Assembly: GCA_963920525.1 (NCBI GenBank)
Contig: OY986435.1
Location: 269,681,574-269,745,573 of the forward strand
Direction of reading: 5' to 3'
DNA length: 64,000 bases
From: Dichetophora obliterata
Taxonomy: Eukaryota; Arthropoda; Insecta; Diptera; Sciomyzidae
Shown here piece by piece: positions 1 to 11,312 of the stretch. Positions within the stretch are counted from its first letter, which is position 1; the number at the start of each line of letters is the position of its first letter. The notes under the pieces were generated by a model, which was not told the origin of the DNA, searched no databases, and saw only the letters and a list, made by a program, of their open reading frames with translations. The position numbers were made by a program, and so were the translations under genes.

Positions 1-171
1 ATCCACTTTTGCTCATTTTGAGAAAATTGTAAAATACTATTGAAACGGCTAGCTAAAATTCAAATTATTTTGAAATGCAGTGATACTTTCAAATGTAGTT
101 AATACTTGCCTAAAATTATACACACTTTGTCAGATGAAAACTTTACACCATCATTGAATTACTGTAAAAAT

Positions 172-2880
172 TGGATATAGCACTTTTTGGCATATTATTG
201 GTTTAATAATGTTACACAAAAGAATGGATATAGAACCCTGGTAATTCTCTAAAAACACACTTTTCAAATAACATTTATTTCAAAACAAGGAATGTTAACG
301 AAAAACAAATCAAGTAATATACTAATGAACAAAAGGTTGAAAAATTAATTATCCTCTGATTCGGAATTCGATTCAACGGTTTCATTTCCAATTGGCAATG
401 AGCTGAAAGAAAGCATTTTTTAACTTTGTTTTTTGCACTTAATACTAAAAGACATGTTTCTCACTCAATCCAAGCATGGAATTCCTGTGGAATAAGCTTT
501 TGAGCACATAAACTTTGCAAGTCCCGTTTTTGGCTACTGTTATAGGCAGGAGATGTTCGTAAAGTAATGGCCAACTAATAGCTGGCCTTCCTCTGACTTT
601 ACGCACTTCAACATTAACAAACTAAAAATAAAAACTATACTTGTAAATAAACTCACTGATTTATAAGCAAAATTGTTTTCGTACTTTATATTCTTGTTCA
701 TCATGGTTGTATTTAACATCAATTTGCCCAGGCATCGATTTGCAAAACATCAATGACTTTATATTCAACCAATTCAATTTTTCTCCGTCATTGAACACAA
801 TAACTTTTTTCATTGATCTGGCACTGACCAATCTTAAATCAATGAAATCACTATGTGATATTCGTACCACATGGTATGGATGCTTACGCCGAGCTTGACG
901 AATAACGTTTGACCAATCATTCATGGAAAATAGAGAACAGTTTTTGGCTGAATGTTCAATGGCAGAAAGCATACTGTCGACATCCATTTGAGTGTGGCCC
1001 ACTTCTAGAAAATGTTGTTTGATGATTTCAACGGGAGATTCTTGTACTCACTGAAGCAACATTGCAGCAACATAACGATTGCGGTTCTGCCCACTACAAT
1101 TATCAGACCACAAAACAATTTTTCGGTACCCTTTTTGCATTTCTCCTTCAATGAATGTTTTCACACAAGATCCGATTTCACTACTTCCTCTTTCGCCATC
1201 AACTTCAGACCAAATGTAGCAAGTTCCATCACGAGTTGCTTCATTATAAACAGTGAAGTTGTATACACATAGTTTTCTTTTGTAATAGAATGGGCTTGCT
1301 TCAGCCTGTGGTATCTGCAAAACTGATTGCAAATCCATGGTAGAAACTATCAACTCTTTATCCATTGCACAACTTTCGATGTCTGATCTCATTGCAGCAC
1401 GGCTTAATTCTTTTCGTTTAATGTGTGCTTCGAAATCAGATTTTTGTTCTTCTGATGGTTCAATGGCTGATTGGGCAAGGGTACACGTAGCACATAAATC
1501 TTTTTTGGGCTTGTGAAATGCCATGTTGTAATCTTGACTGAAAACTTGTTTGTACTTTTCATAACTGCCTTTTGCAGAATCTGTTCCTGCTGCTTTTTCT
1601 TTGAAAAGATCAAACATTTTCGAAATACTTAAACCACTGCTTAAATACAATCTTTTTGATGATTTTCGGCAATAGTGCAACTCTATTGGTGGGAAAGATT
1701 CAATATGATTCTTGATGGCAGCAATTACCTCTGGCTTCAATTTGTTGTGAGGTTCATGTTTTCCTCTTTGATCTTCGCCCAAAAATGCATCAGTGTTTGA
1801 TCGATCTTTGTTTGCCAAAGCAATGGGCTTGTACGAAATTGCAAGGGTCGCACAGAAGAATTCACGGCACACTTTTAAATTTTCATTGTTTTTTGGTAAA
1901 ACGTATTCTCAAGCCAAATTCTTTCGGTAATTTACTTCTTTTTCGGATCTTCTTCTTTTCACTGGAATGGCTTTTGGTAAATTTCAGGAGGAAGTTGCGT
2001 TTAGCTTTAAAGGTATCTCTTTTTTTCCAATAATCATTGAATATTTTCAGACGATCTTCCTCTGTAAATAAACTGCACATGTAATTCGTTGGTTCTTTGT
2101 GAGAGTGATTTATCAAAGGATTCATCAACTTCGCCATTTTCATCTTTCCTTTTTCATCCAAATGCTTTTCACCCCGAGAACACGCCTTTTTTTCTTAGAT
2201 TCTTCTTTCATTCTTCAGGCTTCCGCTGCTTCCATCTTGAACGTTTTTTACTGGGACCGGGCACATCTACAAGGACAAGGACTGTTTAATTGACATAAAC
2301 TACTGTTAATTTCAGAGAAGTTATACCTACCTTGATCACTTTCATTTAGCTGTCCTATGGCAGCTTCTTCTAACTCCATTTCTATTGATTCGTCACCTGT
2401 CAGATACAGAACAGAGATCTAAGCCGTCCATAATTATCGGCGGCGGCGGCTCGACCTAAAAATTAGTCGGCGGCGGCTTAAAACCAGCGTGCGCCGATTT
2501 AATTTTGTTTTTTTAATTTTTCCAAATGAATTGTTATTACGAAACCAAAAACCAAAAAAAATAATTAATTTTGAGGAAAAACTTAAAACTATAAATTCTT
2601 AGAACAAAGATTGAAATTGCCCATTTTACCCGGTTTTTCAATGCTTATGGCGCTTTTCTTCTTCCGAAATTAGTATGGCAAAAAGTTCTGCATCCACATA
2701 GCACCTTTTGGCATACCAAGGAAGACAAAATGGATATAGAACTTTGCTTGTTATGCAACCAAAAATTAAAACAAGGATGTAGGACTTTTTGGCAGAACAC
2801 AGAATGGTTTGTGAAACATTAATATACTAATAACTCTAATATTGTGAATATTGGATGTAGCACCTTTTGGCATACCACCG
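172..2880. repeat. Dispersed short direct repeats flanking the DUF7869-type pseudogene
   Basis: A motif close to GGATATAGCACTTTTTGGCA occurs near 172. Variants recur near 228, 2695, 2738, 2776 and 2853, all in the same orientation and on both sides of the broken gene at 461-2396. The longer block TAGCACYTTTTGGCATA followed about 30 bases later by ATGGATATAGAAC is shared by the left (178-240) and right (2697-2750) sides. This could be a subterminal repeat of the element that carries the gene, or an independent minisatellite. No clean target duplication was found. Confidence 0.45.
461..2396 (-). pseudogene. Broken multi-exon gene of the DUF7869-type transposon-associated family
   Basis: This is a minus-strand gene relic. 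The first visible exon (2396-2331) has a canonical acceptor and the donor CAAG/GTAGGT. A 49-nt intron follows, then a long exon from 2281 to about 656 and a short last exon to a stop at 461-463. The reading frame carries across the 2282-2330 intron. The protein shows family landmarks in order: a basic N-terminal stretch (KKRSRWKQRKPEE), a cysteine pair in KKDLCATCTLAQ, the acidic motif MDLQSVLQIPQAEASPFYYK, WSEVDGERGSSEIGSC, LWSDNCSGQNRNR and EVGHTQMDVDSM, then a C-terminal KRDLQSLCAQKLIPQEFH. I know this pattern from uncharacterised, highly repeated arthropod proteins annotated DUF7869 and suspected to be DDE/RNaseH-like transposases. Breaks: Trp to TGA near 2208, a frameshift near 1908, TGA at 1048-1050, a frameshift near 690 and another near 520. 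It is not functional as read. Confidence 0.75.
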
Positions 2881-4234
2881 ACGATATTTAATTGTATCAA
2901 AAATAAAAAATAAATGTGTTTTTTTTTGTAACAATGGTTGGCAAAACAAAAAAGTTGGAAGCAAGAACTTTGTTATGTGTTTTGCTTTCAGTGTGCTGAA
3001 TCCAAAGCTGTTTTCAGATTGATTCTATCACGTCTAGCTTTAGAGATATTCTCATTTAAATTAAATACTTATATTGACATATTAAAAACATAGGCTCACA
3101 GCACCTCCAAAAATTATAATTTTTATATGGTTTTTGGCTTAAATTGCAAGAATGGACATTTCGGATTTAAACATTTTCGATTTCCGCCAAAAATGATGGG
3201 GATACTTCGAAAATGTTCGTTTTTCGATTTTTGAAAAATGGTGGGGTAAAGTGTTTCACCAAAAGAATCTTTCCATTTTCATGTATAAGCATCAACATAA
3301 ATCGGTTTAATGGCCTCGGGCAGGCTCCTAAGTTAGCAAGAAACTTCAATACTGAATAAAAGTCATCGAATCCAAATTTATTATTCATCGCTTATACCGA
3401 GGTCAGAGTTCTAATTCCAGAATTCGAAAGTTCCAAATCGCGTACGAGATCATTAAGTTCAGATTGGTTTAGTAAATGTGGTTCTTCTATTAAACTAGAT
3501 GAACTCCTAAGCGAAACTTAATTTGATTTTACAGATGGTGATTCGGAAATATCGAATGACGCGCAAGCTTGTGCTTCCAAAGGAGGAACTGGCGCTGGTA
3601 GTTATTTATTGCAAGGAATAGGCCTTTGGGCCGAAGGAACAGCAGAATATTTTACTTCATTATTTGTCAACATTCACAAATGCCGCTGTCAGTATCGAAA
3701 TGTAAGCAATTGCACTGAAAACAAAAATTACTTATAGCATCAAAACTAGACGTGCTAGATAAATTCTGATTACATATTTGGATTTAGCGCGTTGATATGT
3801 ATCAAATTCACATATACATTGCTTTGCTCCTATTTTGATGCCGACCAGTGTAATAAAAAAGCCGTATAAATATTAAAAAAAATTACTTTATTTTATTTCA
3901 ATTACTCTCTTCAAACGCAAATTGTTGTGATGACGTTAAGTTACTATGCTTTTTTGTATTGTGTCATTTTAATAAGTCCTGCATAACAGGGTTAAAAAAT
4001 TGCCTAAATAATTTTAAAATTTGTAATTAAAAAATGTTATTTTTAAGCATAGATTCTGAATATGATTGTATACCTCTTAAATTTTGAAAAATTCCGTTAT
4101 TATGACATCAAACTTTGACGATATCTCGAAAACTATAGGTTTTCTCAGTACAACGTATTTTTGTATGAAAAGCCGTTGATTAATAAAAATAACTGTAAGC
4201 GAACGCCTTTTCGAAAATATTTTGTGCGGTCAGT
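2397..4234. other. Gene-free AT-rich stretch with a CGG-rich island
   Basis: No convincing gene. A short GC-rich patch at 2437-2505 carries two copies of TCGGCGGCGGC, unlike the AT-rich surroundings, and may be a transposon end. Short open frames here have no recognisable motif. Confidence 0.4.
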
Positions 4235-6295
4235 CACGGTGTGCAGGAAGCAACTTTTATTCAACCTGAAATGTCGACGCAATCTGAGTATGCAGATGTT
4301 TGAGGAACCATCTACAGATGCAGAATTCAGTGTTTTTAAAATCCTATGAGTTCGTTTAAGGGGTGAATCGATTTTTTATAGTAAGAAAATCTTTTTTATT
4401 TTATATCATAAGTAGGTAGTAAAATAATTAAAGAATATGTACTCAATGGTTAAAAAAGGATATAACTACAAATATTTACAATTCAATAAATGAAAAAATT
4501 CAATCTAGTAAAGGATCCGGTAAGAAAACGTGTGTTATTATAAATCCAAAATAGCAAATAATTATAAATTGTGAAGAAAACTAGTTATATAATGTTTGTC
4601 TTTATTATCTGTAATACTATTTTCTTCATTGCGTAATGACTTTAATATTTACATATTTAGAGATGAAAAAGCAACAACTGCTTCCTGCAACTTTGGTAAA
4701 TATGCTGCATTATTCATTGAATTAACTTTTCTTCGATTCCAATGTTTTAAAAATTTCTTGTGAATGGATTCCCCTGCTTGTTCAGACCGGATATCGAGTC
4801 CATCTCTATTTAGGTACTCCAGACAATGAGTAAGGTGTTACATTAGCTTTCAATGTATTGGAAAGCTCTGTAGCTTAAAAATTTTTTAATTTTTCAATGT
4901 ACTCTTAAAGATTATCACCCTTTTGAGTAGAAAAGCCACAGTTCATTATCTTGTTCATAGCTTTGAGAGCGTTAATGAACAGAACTAATCGTAAATTTCC
5001 AATGTTTTGACATATGAACTTATCTGCGTTTTTCAAAAGGTTACGGCAGGCATTGCTTTCAAATGTTTCGCAATGATAGTTTAATTGTGTTAAATTAAGT
5101 TTTATTGGCCAAATCAGCGCCTTTTGTCTACTGAGGATTGGAACTATCCCTGCATTACATGTAATTCCAGAATAATACACTTTTGGATAAAGCAAACATC
5201 ATCACTTTTTTTTAGCAATGGTGGAATCATAGTACTATGGCACTCTTTACCTCTTTTTTTATCCGAATCAAGAAAAAAAAATTTATAAAAGTTTGAAAGA
5301 TTCTTCTTTTTGATTCAGTTCTTTTAAATTTTGTAAGCTAGCAAAGCAATATGAGCATACCATGAAGCATTAGACCATTGACAATTAAAATTAATTTAAA
5401 GTCAGCAGTAAATCTGCTGGGTCTTTCATTGATTTTTGTTAAATCGAACAAAGTAGAAATATTACTTTATGATTCTGTATGTTTGGGACAATACACAGCA
5501 TTGTTAACCGTTTTACACTTGTCAACTTTGTTTCTTTGTTTGCATTGTCTTATTTATTGTATAACTTTTAATTAAAATGTTCATCGTTTTCATCTTCTTC
5601 TCGGTACGCTGAAGAATAATTTTCTGGAAGCATTATTAAACTAATTTTAAAGAAGCCCTGTCCTTCGTTACATTCATCATAGTTTCCTATGAAATTGCGA
5701 GCCTCCAAAACCGCTTATTATAACTCAGATGCATCAGCCCATACCATGGATTGAATTTCTTTTGATTTGTTTGAAACTACGTCAAACCGTAAATTATAAG
5801 TTTTGCAAACATTTTTCAGAGTGTTAAATTTTTAAGTAACATCTCAGGCGTAATTTTGTGAAATCGAATTTCAACTTTTTCTACTTCGAATAAAATTAGC
5901 AACATTTCTCGTTTGTCTGACGCTTATGCCTAAATTTCTTATAATATTATCTTAATATATTTTTTAAAAAATTATACTTTTTTGCTCTTTTGGATTTATA
6001 ACAACAGACAATCGCTTACCGAATCTATTACTAAATGGAATTTTTTCATTTCTTAAATTGCAAATATTTGAAATTAAATTGTTTTTTAAACTTTGAGGAC
6101 AAATTTTTTAATTGTTTTACTATGATATAAAAACAATCGATTTTTTTACTACAAAAAATCGATTCATTCCCTTAAACGAACTCATAGGATTTTAAAAACA
6201 ATAAATTCTGCGTCTATATACTGTTCTTCAAACACCTGCATACTCAGATTGCGTCGACATTTCAGGTTGAATAAAAGTTGCTTCCTGCACACCGT
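4235..6295. mobile_element. Chapaev-like DNA transposon with about 140-bp terminal inverted repeats
   Basis: The outermost bases CACGGTGTGCAGGAAGCAAC (4235) are exactly inverted at 6276-6295. The inverted similarity runs inward about 140 bp, through CGACGCAATCTGAGTATGCA and the poly-A/T-rich GGGTGAATCGATTTTTT. Both ends are flanked by CAGT (4231-4234 and 6296-6299), consistent with a 4-bp target duplication. CAC termini and a 4-bp duplication fit the Chapaev branch of the CMC superfamily, which is an inference. The element holds a decayed transposase on the minus strand. Confidence 0.75.
4649..5230 (-). pseudogene. Decayed transposase of the element at 4235-6295
   Basis: The minus strand reads as fragments in different frames. 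Upstream comes YYSGITCNAGIV, then NYHCETFESNACRNLLKNAD and LKAMNKIMNCGFS. After a frame change follow RSEQAGESIHKKFLKHWNRR and AAYLPKLQEAVVAFSSLNM with a natural stop at 4649-4651. I recall this pattern (a G-x-C-R-LL segment, then SEQAGES-H-FxxHWxRxKV, then a final AVVAxxS) from many insect and Hydra proteins of Chapaev-like elements. Frameshifts and stops make it inactive. The amino-terminal part is not recognisable. Confidence 0.55.
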
Positions 6296-7469
6296 GCAGT
6301 ATGTTGAAAAAAATTCACATTATTATTACATTACAATTATTTCGGTGTTTCTGGAAAACTATAGATTTTCTTAGTATAACACATTTTCTTAAGACTCAGA
6401 ATGAGAAAAAAAACGCTTGCAATTTCAAGTTTTGACCTTTGCAAGCAAACATCTTCGCCATTTTCAAATCGATTGTCCTTTGGAGAAATTAGAAAACTTG
6501 AGGTAACTTGCCGTTACCTCACCACTTCAATGTTTTATATTGTATTCAAAAAACTTTTAAAATATTCAATTTTTGCTCAAAAAATAGGCCAAAAGTTGTT
6601 TTTTTTTTTACATTTGCATACATTTTTTTTTTAAATTTCCATTTTCCCCACTCTTTCATACGACAAATCATTTATCTGCAAAAACTAATTCATTTTGACA
6701 CGATTCAATAAACAGTTTCTATCATTGAAAATCATGAGCTACCCCCTATGATTTTTTTTGATGAAAATTAATTTCTTCAAAATGTTGTTTTGGAAAAAAG
6801 ACAGCTGCGAATGCTTTTTGTAATCTTTGATCTGAAATTTGAGAGCTAAAGGAAAATTTTTAAATAAAAGTTAAAATATAAGAGAGTAGGAACATGGTGT
6901 AAGAGGTAATTTAAGACCTTGCTGAGATCTACAAAAAGCATTACATTTTTCGCTATTTCTTACGGATACCCTACTACATTCATCCTACTATTTGCGTTGA
7001 TTTGGAAAGGAAAAATGAGGCGAAATTTTTTTAAAAAACATAAGCTTTTGGCATTAATTTTGTATCGAACCAACAGTGAAATGCTAAAAGTTAAAATTTC
7101 GACCACTGACGAACTCTAGTTATTATAATAAGTCTGGTAGTTTAGGATTGATAGAAAGTTAAACTATCTGTAATATTGGTTAAAAATATTAAAAGTTGGT
7201 AAGTTAATACTTTAAGTAATGTCGTGGGAATTTAATCTTGCTTTTTAATTGAAACGAAAATTTTTAATTTTTGTTGAAGACACTGACTCCGACCGGACGG
7301 TGAAGATCCGTTTGAGGCATCAAGTGATGATTTGGTTCCGATTGAAAATGAAAGTTCTGGTTCGAGTCAGGAATCTTCTAACGAATCCAATATCCCTAGT
7401 GATAAGAACGGTATCAGTGACGGTATGAGCAAAGATCATAAAATATTATATAATCTTTGGTAAGAGTAC
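6296..7469. other. Gene-free AT-rich stretch
   Basis: I see no supported gene. At 7270-7440 a plus-strand reading gives a serine/acidic-rich segment (ASSDDLVPIENESSGSSQES). It could be the end of another broken transposon protein just upstream of the Tc1 remnant, but it has no diagnostic motif. Confidence 0.35.
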
Positions 7470-7905
7470 TTTACCGTTGATGATTGGATGAAGTTAGCAT
7501 AGTCAGATGAAACTGAAATAAAACGCGTTGGGTCCGATGGGCGCATGTGGACTAAGGTTGATACAGGTACAGAGCGAAATATAAGTTAGACATAGAAGTT
7601 TGGAGATGGTGCAGATGGAGATGGTTGATGCTTTGAAGTTGGTTGATGCTTTGAGAATGCTTTTCTGGCAACAAAGTCGGAGTTCTGCGACGAATATATG
7701 GTAAAACGAGGGTCAGGGATTATATTAATATTTTGGAAGACTCGTCCCTTAGTTTATATCAATTTGAGACAGAACAGCGGCAATTTGATGTCATTATGCA
7801 GAATAAAGATCTGTAGCACATGGCTGAACTAACAAAGAGATGGTTCAATGAAAATGGGATCAAACTTCCAGATTGGCCTGAGCTTAAACAGAACCGAAGT
7901 TATGA
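7470..7905 (+). pseudogene. Tc1-like transposase remnant
   Basis: Plus-strand fragments in several frames follow the order of a Tc1 transposase catalytic half. DDWMKLA.SDETEIKRVGSDGR corresponds to the first-aspartate region (FSDESKFxxxGSDGR). KFGDGA corresponds to the KHGGGSVMVWG block, and RVRDYINILEDSSLS to the YINILEDSLLP helix. MAELTKRWFNENGIKLPDWP corresponds to the segment after the second aspartate. The QQDNDPKH motif is degraded to IMQNKDL.H and the terminal SPDLNPIENLW is lost after WPELKQNRS. Stops and frameshifts make it dead. No terminal repeats were identified. Confidence 0.7.
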
Positions 7906-8599
7906 ATTTTTGAAAATTAGTCTGCAAGGCAAAAATCCCGAAAATCTCAAACTTTTAACGCCCTATATTTTCAAAAAAAAAAAATCCATGCAAATCAAAA
8001 TGGGTCGGTCATTTTTTGTTCAAATCTGTACGGTTTGTAAAAGAATGACCCCTATAAACTTTGAAAGACTATTTCTGAGCTTATTTTGGTTGTGATATTA
8101 AGATACTATATTTACTAAGCTGTTCAACTTTCATGAAGTTTTGAAAGTAGCAATAGTTATACTGCTATACTATAGTTTTTTTACTATGATTAAGAATATT
8201 TTCTTCACTTCATACTTTTTACTAACCGCTAACTAATTTATTTGAATAAGATGTTTTCTTTTCTTTTTAAATTTTTTTTAAAATAAATTTATGTTCTATG
8301 TTTTGCTTAACTTATTTACGTTTCTATTTTTATGTTTATAAAATATTAGTAAAATATTTATATAAAATAAAAGTGAAACATTATTTGATATTTTTCAATA
8401 TTTTTTGTTTTCATTCTGAAAAAAATGTTGAACTTTTCTGAAATATAAAATATAATAACATTTTTTATGAACTTATTATATAATTTAGATATTTTTAAAT
8501 TTAGCAAATAAAAAAAAATTAACTGGAAATTTCAGCTCTTGGAAGGAATTTGGCCTAGCTTCTGTATTAATCAATTGTGGTTGTGCGTGTTACTAATTT
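7906..8599. other. AT-rich intergenic stretch, nothing recognised
   Basis: Low-complexity A/T runs only. No motif, open frame or paired repeat that I can support. Confidence 0.4.
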
Positions 8600-8802
8600 T
8601 GATCACAAATGATCGAGAACTGGACGTGTTTCTCGAAGCTTTACATGGCAATTTTTACTCTCTGAGGTTTGCCATTGTCTACATTGTCTAAATTAATTCA
8701 ATTGAAAAAACTTTCTGTCTGAGCTGGAATTGAACCCGGGCTACCGCGTTTCTTTAGCTCAGGGGCCACGCACTCTACCCACTAGGCTACGGCCGCCATC
8801 AA
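8600..8802 (-). mobile_element. tRNA-derived SINE, minus orientation
   Basis: On the minus strand the element begins GATGGCGGCCGTAGCC. It has an A box TAGCCTAGTGGG (matches TRGCNNAGYNGG) and, about 41 nt later, a B box GGTTCAATTCC (matches GWTCRANNC), so it has an internal RNA polymerase III promoter. The sequence does not fold into a full tRNA: the 5' GGCGGCC has no partner after the B box. The downstream body (CAATGGCAAACCTC, TTGCCATG, AAAGCTTC) resembles the very common tephritid SINE as I remember it. The 3' boundary is uncertain. Confidence 0.7.
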
Positions 8803-9401
8803 AATTTAGCAATTATCTTATATTAAGGACCGTAGAGGTTATGATTTTTATTAAAAAAAAACATCATACTATAATCGTTATACTCTAATTTAATTTGTTC
8901 TTCGATCCGGTATAATCAGGTGTTGTATATTTTTTCAATGATAAAATTTACAAGTGTTTCCCCTAAAAATACATCATGGTATTTCAGTGGAACACGGTGG
9001 ATTGAGAATTCGACTTTATCATTCAATTATTGTTGATTTTTTTTCCTTATATTCCTCTTAGTACGAAAAACTGTTTTTTAACCCTTGCCTGCATTATAAT
9101 TATGATATCGTCTTGGTGTTTTCTTATAAACTTTTTAGTGTTTGTGAATATTTTAAGTATGAATAACGATTAAATTTGGATTTGTATTTAAAAAAACAAA
9201 TAAAAATAATATCAATTATTTTTGCAAAAACGCAGAAATGAAAAGAAAGAGTTATTACAGTACCTGTTCTTAATACATATTATAGCCATTATTTTTAAAT
9301 TTTCCATGTCGGGATCCTGAAAAATCCCGGGTTTCTGGGATCACGAATTGCAAATCCCGAATTTCCGGGATTTTCCAAAAACCTTCGGGATTGAAAGCCC
9401 T
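8803..9401. repeat. AT-rich stretch ending in a CCCGGGA-rich transposon end
   Basis: 8803-9300 shows nothing recognisable. At 9305-9400 the motifs AAATCCCGGG, CCGGGATTTT and TCGGGATTG are repeated within 90 bp. Similar blocks recur at 23526-23600 and 36195-36275. Such CCCGGGATTT repeats are typical of dipteran hAT-type ends, though I cannot pair this one. Confidence 0.4.
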
Positions 9402-10432
9402 AGTGTAAACCAAACCAATCTTAAACGGCAGCATTTGACATTAGTAACAAAAGGACGAATCCTTTTTTGGTTCACTACGTTACAATTTTTTTTTTACAAA
9501 TTTGAAATTTAAATGTTTTGGTCAAAAACTAGCAACCCTATTCTGGAAACTTGACAATAGTCAACCAGTATTTTTATTTTTTCTATGTTTTTGTTGTAAT
9601 TTTTTTATTTCAAAATAAAATTTGAAGCTCAAAAATAATATATTTTGATAAAAATTATCAACTGCTTTTCAGACAGTGACAATTTCATTAAGAAATTTTG
9701 TTTTGAAATAAAAAAAATTACAACAAACACATAGAAATATTAAAAATACTGGTTGATTATTGTCAAGTTGCCAGAATAGGGCTGTAGTTAAACAATATAA
9801 AATATCATGTATAAAACTTTATTCAGGGTGGTTCTTGTCTTCGCGAACCTGTATTAAAATTTTGCGAGTGTGTTTCTCTTGAAACATTTTCACCCACTAC
9901 CTCTCATCCGTATGGGTAATTTTTGACCTTTTTTGAAAAACTCCCTAAAAGTCCACGTGGGATGAGGTTAATGATTTAAACCTTCAAAAATGATATTTTC
10001 CATTAAATTTCATTAAGGGTCACCGAAGATAAGTAACTTCTACGAGTTAAAGGTTGCACATAAAATACGGAATGAAAAAAATTAATTTATTCATTGAAAA
10101 GGCCAAAGATTACTTTTAGAAAATTTTTTAAAAAAAATAAAAAATAGCTCATACGGATGAGAGCTAGAGGGTTTAAATGTTTCAAGAAAAAATTTTTCGG
10201 AAAATTTTAATACAGGTTTGCGAAGACAAGAACCATCCTGAATTAAGTTTTATACATGATTTTACATATTATTTAATTTAATTTTTGACCAAAACATTCA
10301 AATTCCAAACCACTGTAAAAAAAATTATTAAGTAGTTGACCAAAAAAGGATTCGGCCTTTTGTTACTGATGTCAAATGCTTACGTTTGAGATTGGTTTGG
10401 TTCGTCCCCGAAAACATGTGTTACACTGTGTT
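9402..10432. mobile_element. Foldback element with a MITE inserted in its left arm
   Basis: The two halves are inverted copies of each other. ACCAAACCAATCTTAAACGG (9409) pairs with the complement of 10383-10403. TTGACATTAGTAACAAAAGG pairs with 10355-10375, and TTCAGGGTGGTTCTTGTCTT (9829) with 10220-10245. The arms meet near 10030. The left arm is interrupted only by the 253-bp MITE at 9532-9784; when that is skipped, the inverted similarity resumes at once. AGTGTAA near 9402 and TTACACT near 10425 suggest the outer ends. No coding potential was seen. Confidence 0.75.
9532..9784. mobile_element. MITE, TA-flanked, copy 1 of a three-copy family
   Basis: A 253-bp palindromic element. The ends CAACCCTATTCTGG and CCAGAATAGGGCTG are inverted, and the similarity continues for about 65 bp (AACCAGTATTTTT, TTTCTATG, TTGTTGTAA). 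It is flanked on both sides by TA (9530-9531, 9785-9786). The non-coding core contains TGATAAAAATTATCAACTGC. Related copies lie at 11016-12580 (split) and 14909-15070. TA duplication suggests a Tc1/mariner-mobilised MITE. Confidence 0.75.
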
Positions 10433-11015
10433 CTTGCTTCTGATAAAGTAATTCTTAAACTAGAAATAAAAGAAGGTCTTATCAAAAAATTATATAAATT
10501 CTAACGATTTGGTGCGAAATAACACCTCACAATTGTAAAATAAGTAAGTCCTAAAATTCTAATATTTTCTAAAATTAAACCTAAAAAAAGGAATTAATTT
10601 TAAATAAAAAACATGTTGCAGTTGTCGCGATTGTTGTATCGGCGCAGCTGAGAGGTCTACCAAAAATTGGGGCTTGTTTCATTGCTGCGGCTTGGGAGAT
10701 ATTTTATTATGAAATAACTCAAAAAAAAACCCCAACAAAATTAGTCCCAACGTTTTTGGAGTTATTTCTTAATGAAAAAAGACCCAAAATGTATGTAACT
10801 TTTTTAGAGTTATTAATTTGTTTTAACTAAGTATTGTATTGCGGCTTGTAATGCTACTCAAAGCTTATAAAATCATCAAAAAACTTAAAAGAATGTACAA
10901 TGTAGTAATATAAGTGCCAGTTCTTTTGGCGTTCACTTAATGTCAATATTAGTATAAAATAGAAAATTGAAAAAGAAAAAAAATTAAGGTAAAATATATA
11001 CGCTCATAACACTTT
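10433..11015. other. AT-rich intergenic stretch
   Basis: No gene, promoter or paired repeat that I can support. Confidence 0.35.
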
Positions 11016-11035
11016 CAGCCATATTCTGGAAAATT

Positions 11036-11292
11036 AACCATTGAAGCATAATCGGGAATAACGTTGTAAACGACATTTTTTTAGTGTTTTTTTTTTTTGC
11101 GAATACCTGTTAGAATCACTCTCTTATATATATACAAACAGAAACTGAGTAAGCAGTTGAACAGTTTGGGGTATTTTTATCGCATTCCCAAAAAAAAACT
11201 AATAAAAATTAATAAAAGTGCTTGTAAAATGAATAAAAGTGAACAAGAACAATTTTGTCGTTCACAACGTTATTCGCGAGAACGCTTCAATT
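11036..11292. mobile_element. Palindromic non-coding element nested in a MITE arm
   Basis: CATTGAAGCATAATCGGGAA and the following TAACGTTGTAAACGACA (11039-11078) are inverted at 11250-11288 (TGTCGTTCACAACGTTATTC, then AACGCTTCAATTG). The core is A/T-rich and non-coding. Its boundaries are set by where the surrounding MITE sequence stops and restarts. Confidence 0.55.
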
Positions 11293-11312
11293 GCTTACCA
11301 GTATTTTGAATA

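Noticed and set aside
1003..1049. Possible 47-nt intron (GTGAGT to TTTTCTAG) explaining the TGA in the DUF7869-type gene
   Set aside because: Splicing there shifts the frame and removes the conserved residues before EVGHTQMDVD. Reading through a single stop keeps the family sequence, so it is a mutation.
8720..8802. Functional tRNA gene
   Set aside because: A and B boxes are present, but the acceptor stem has no 3' partner and the anticodon arm does not pair. It is the head of a SINE.
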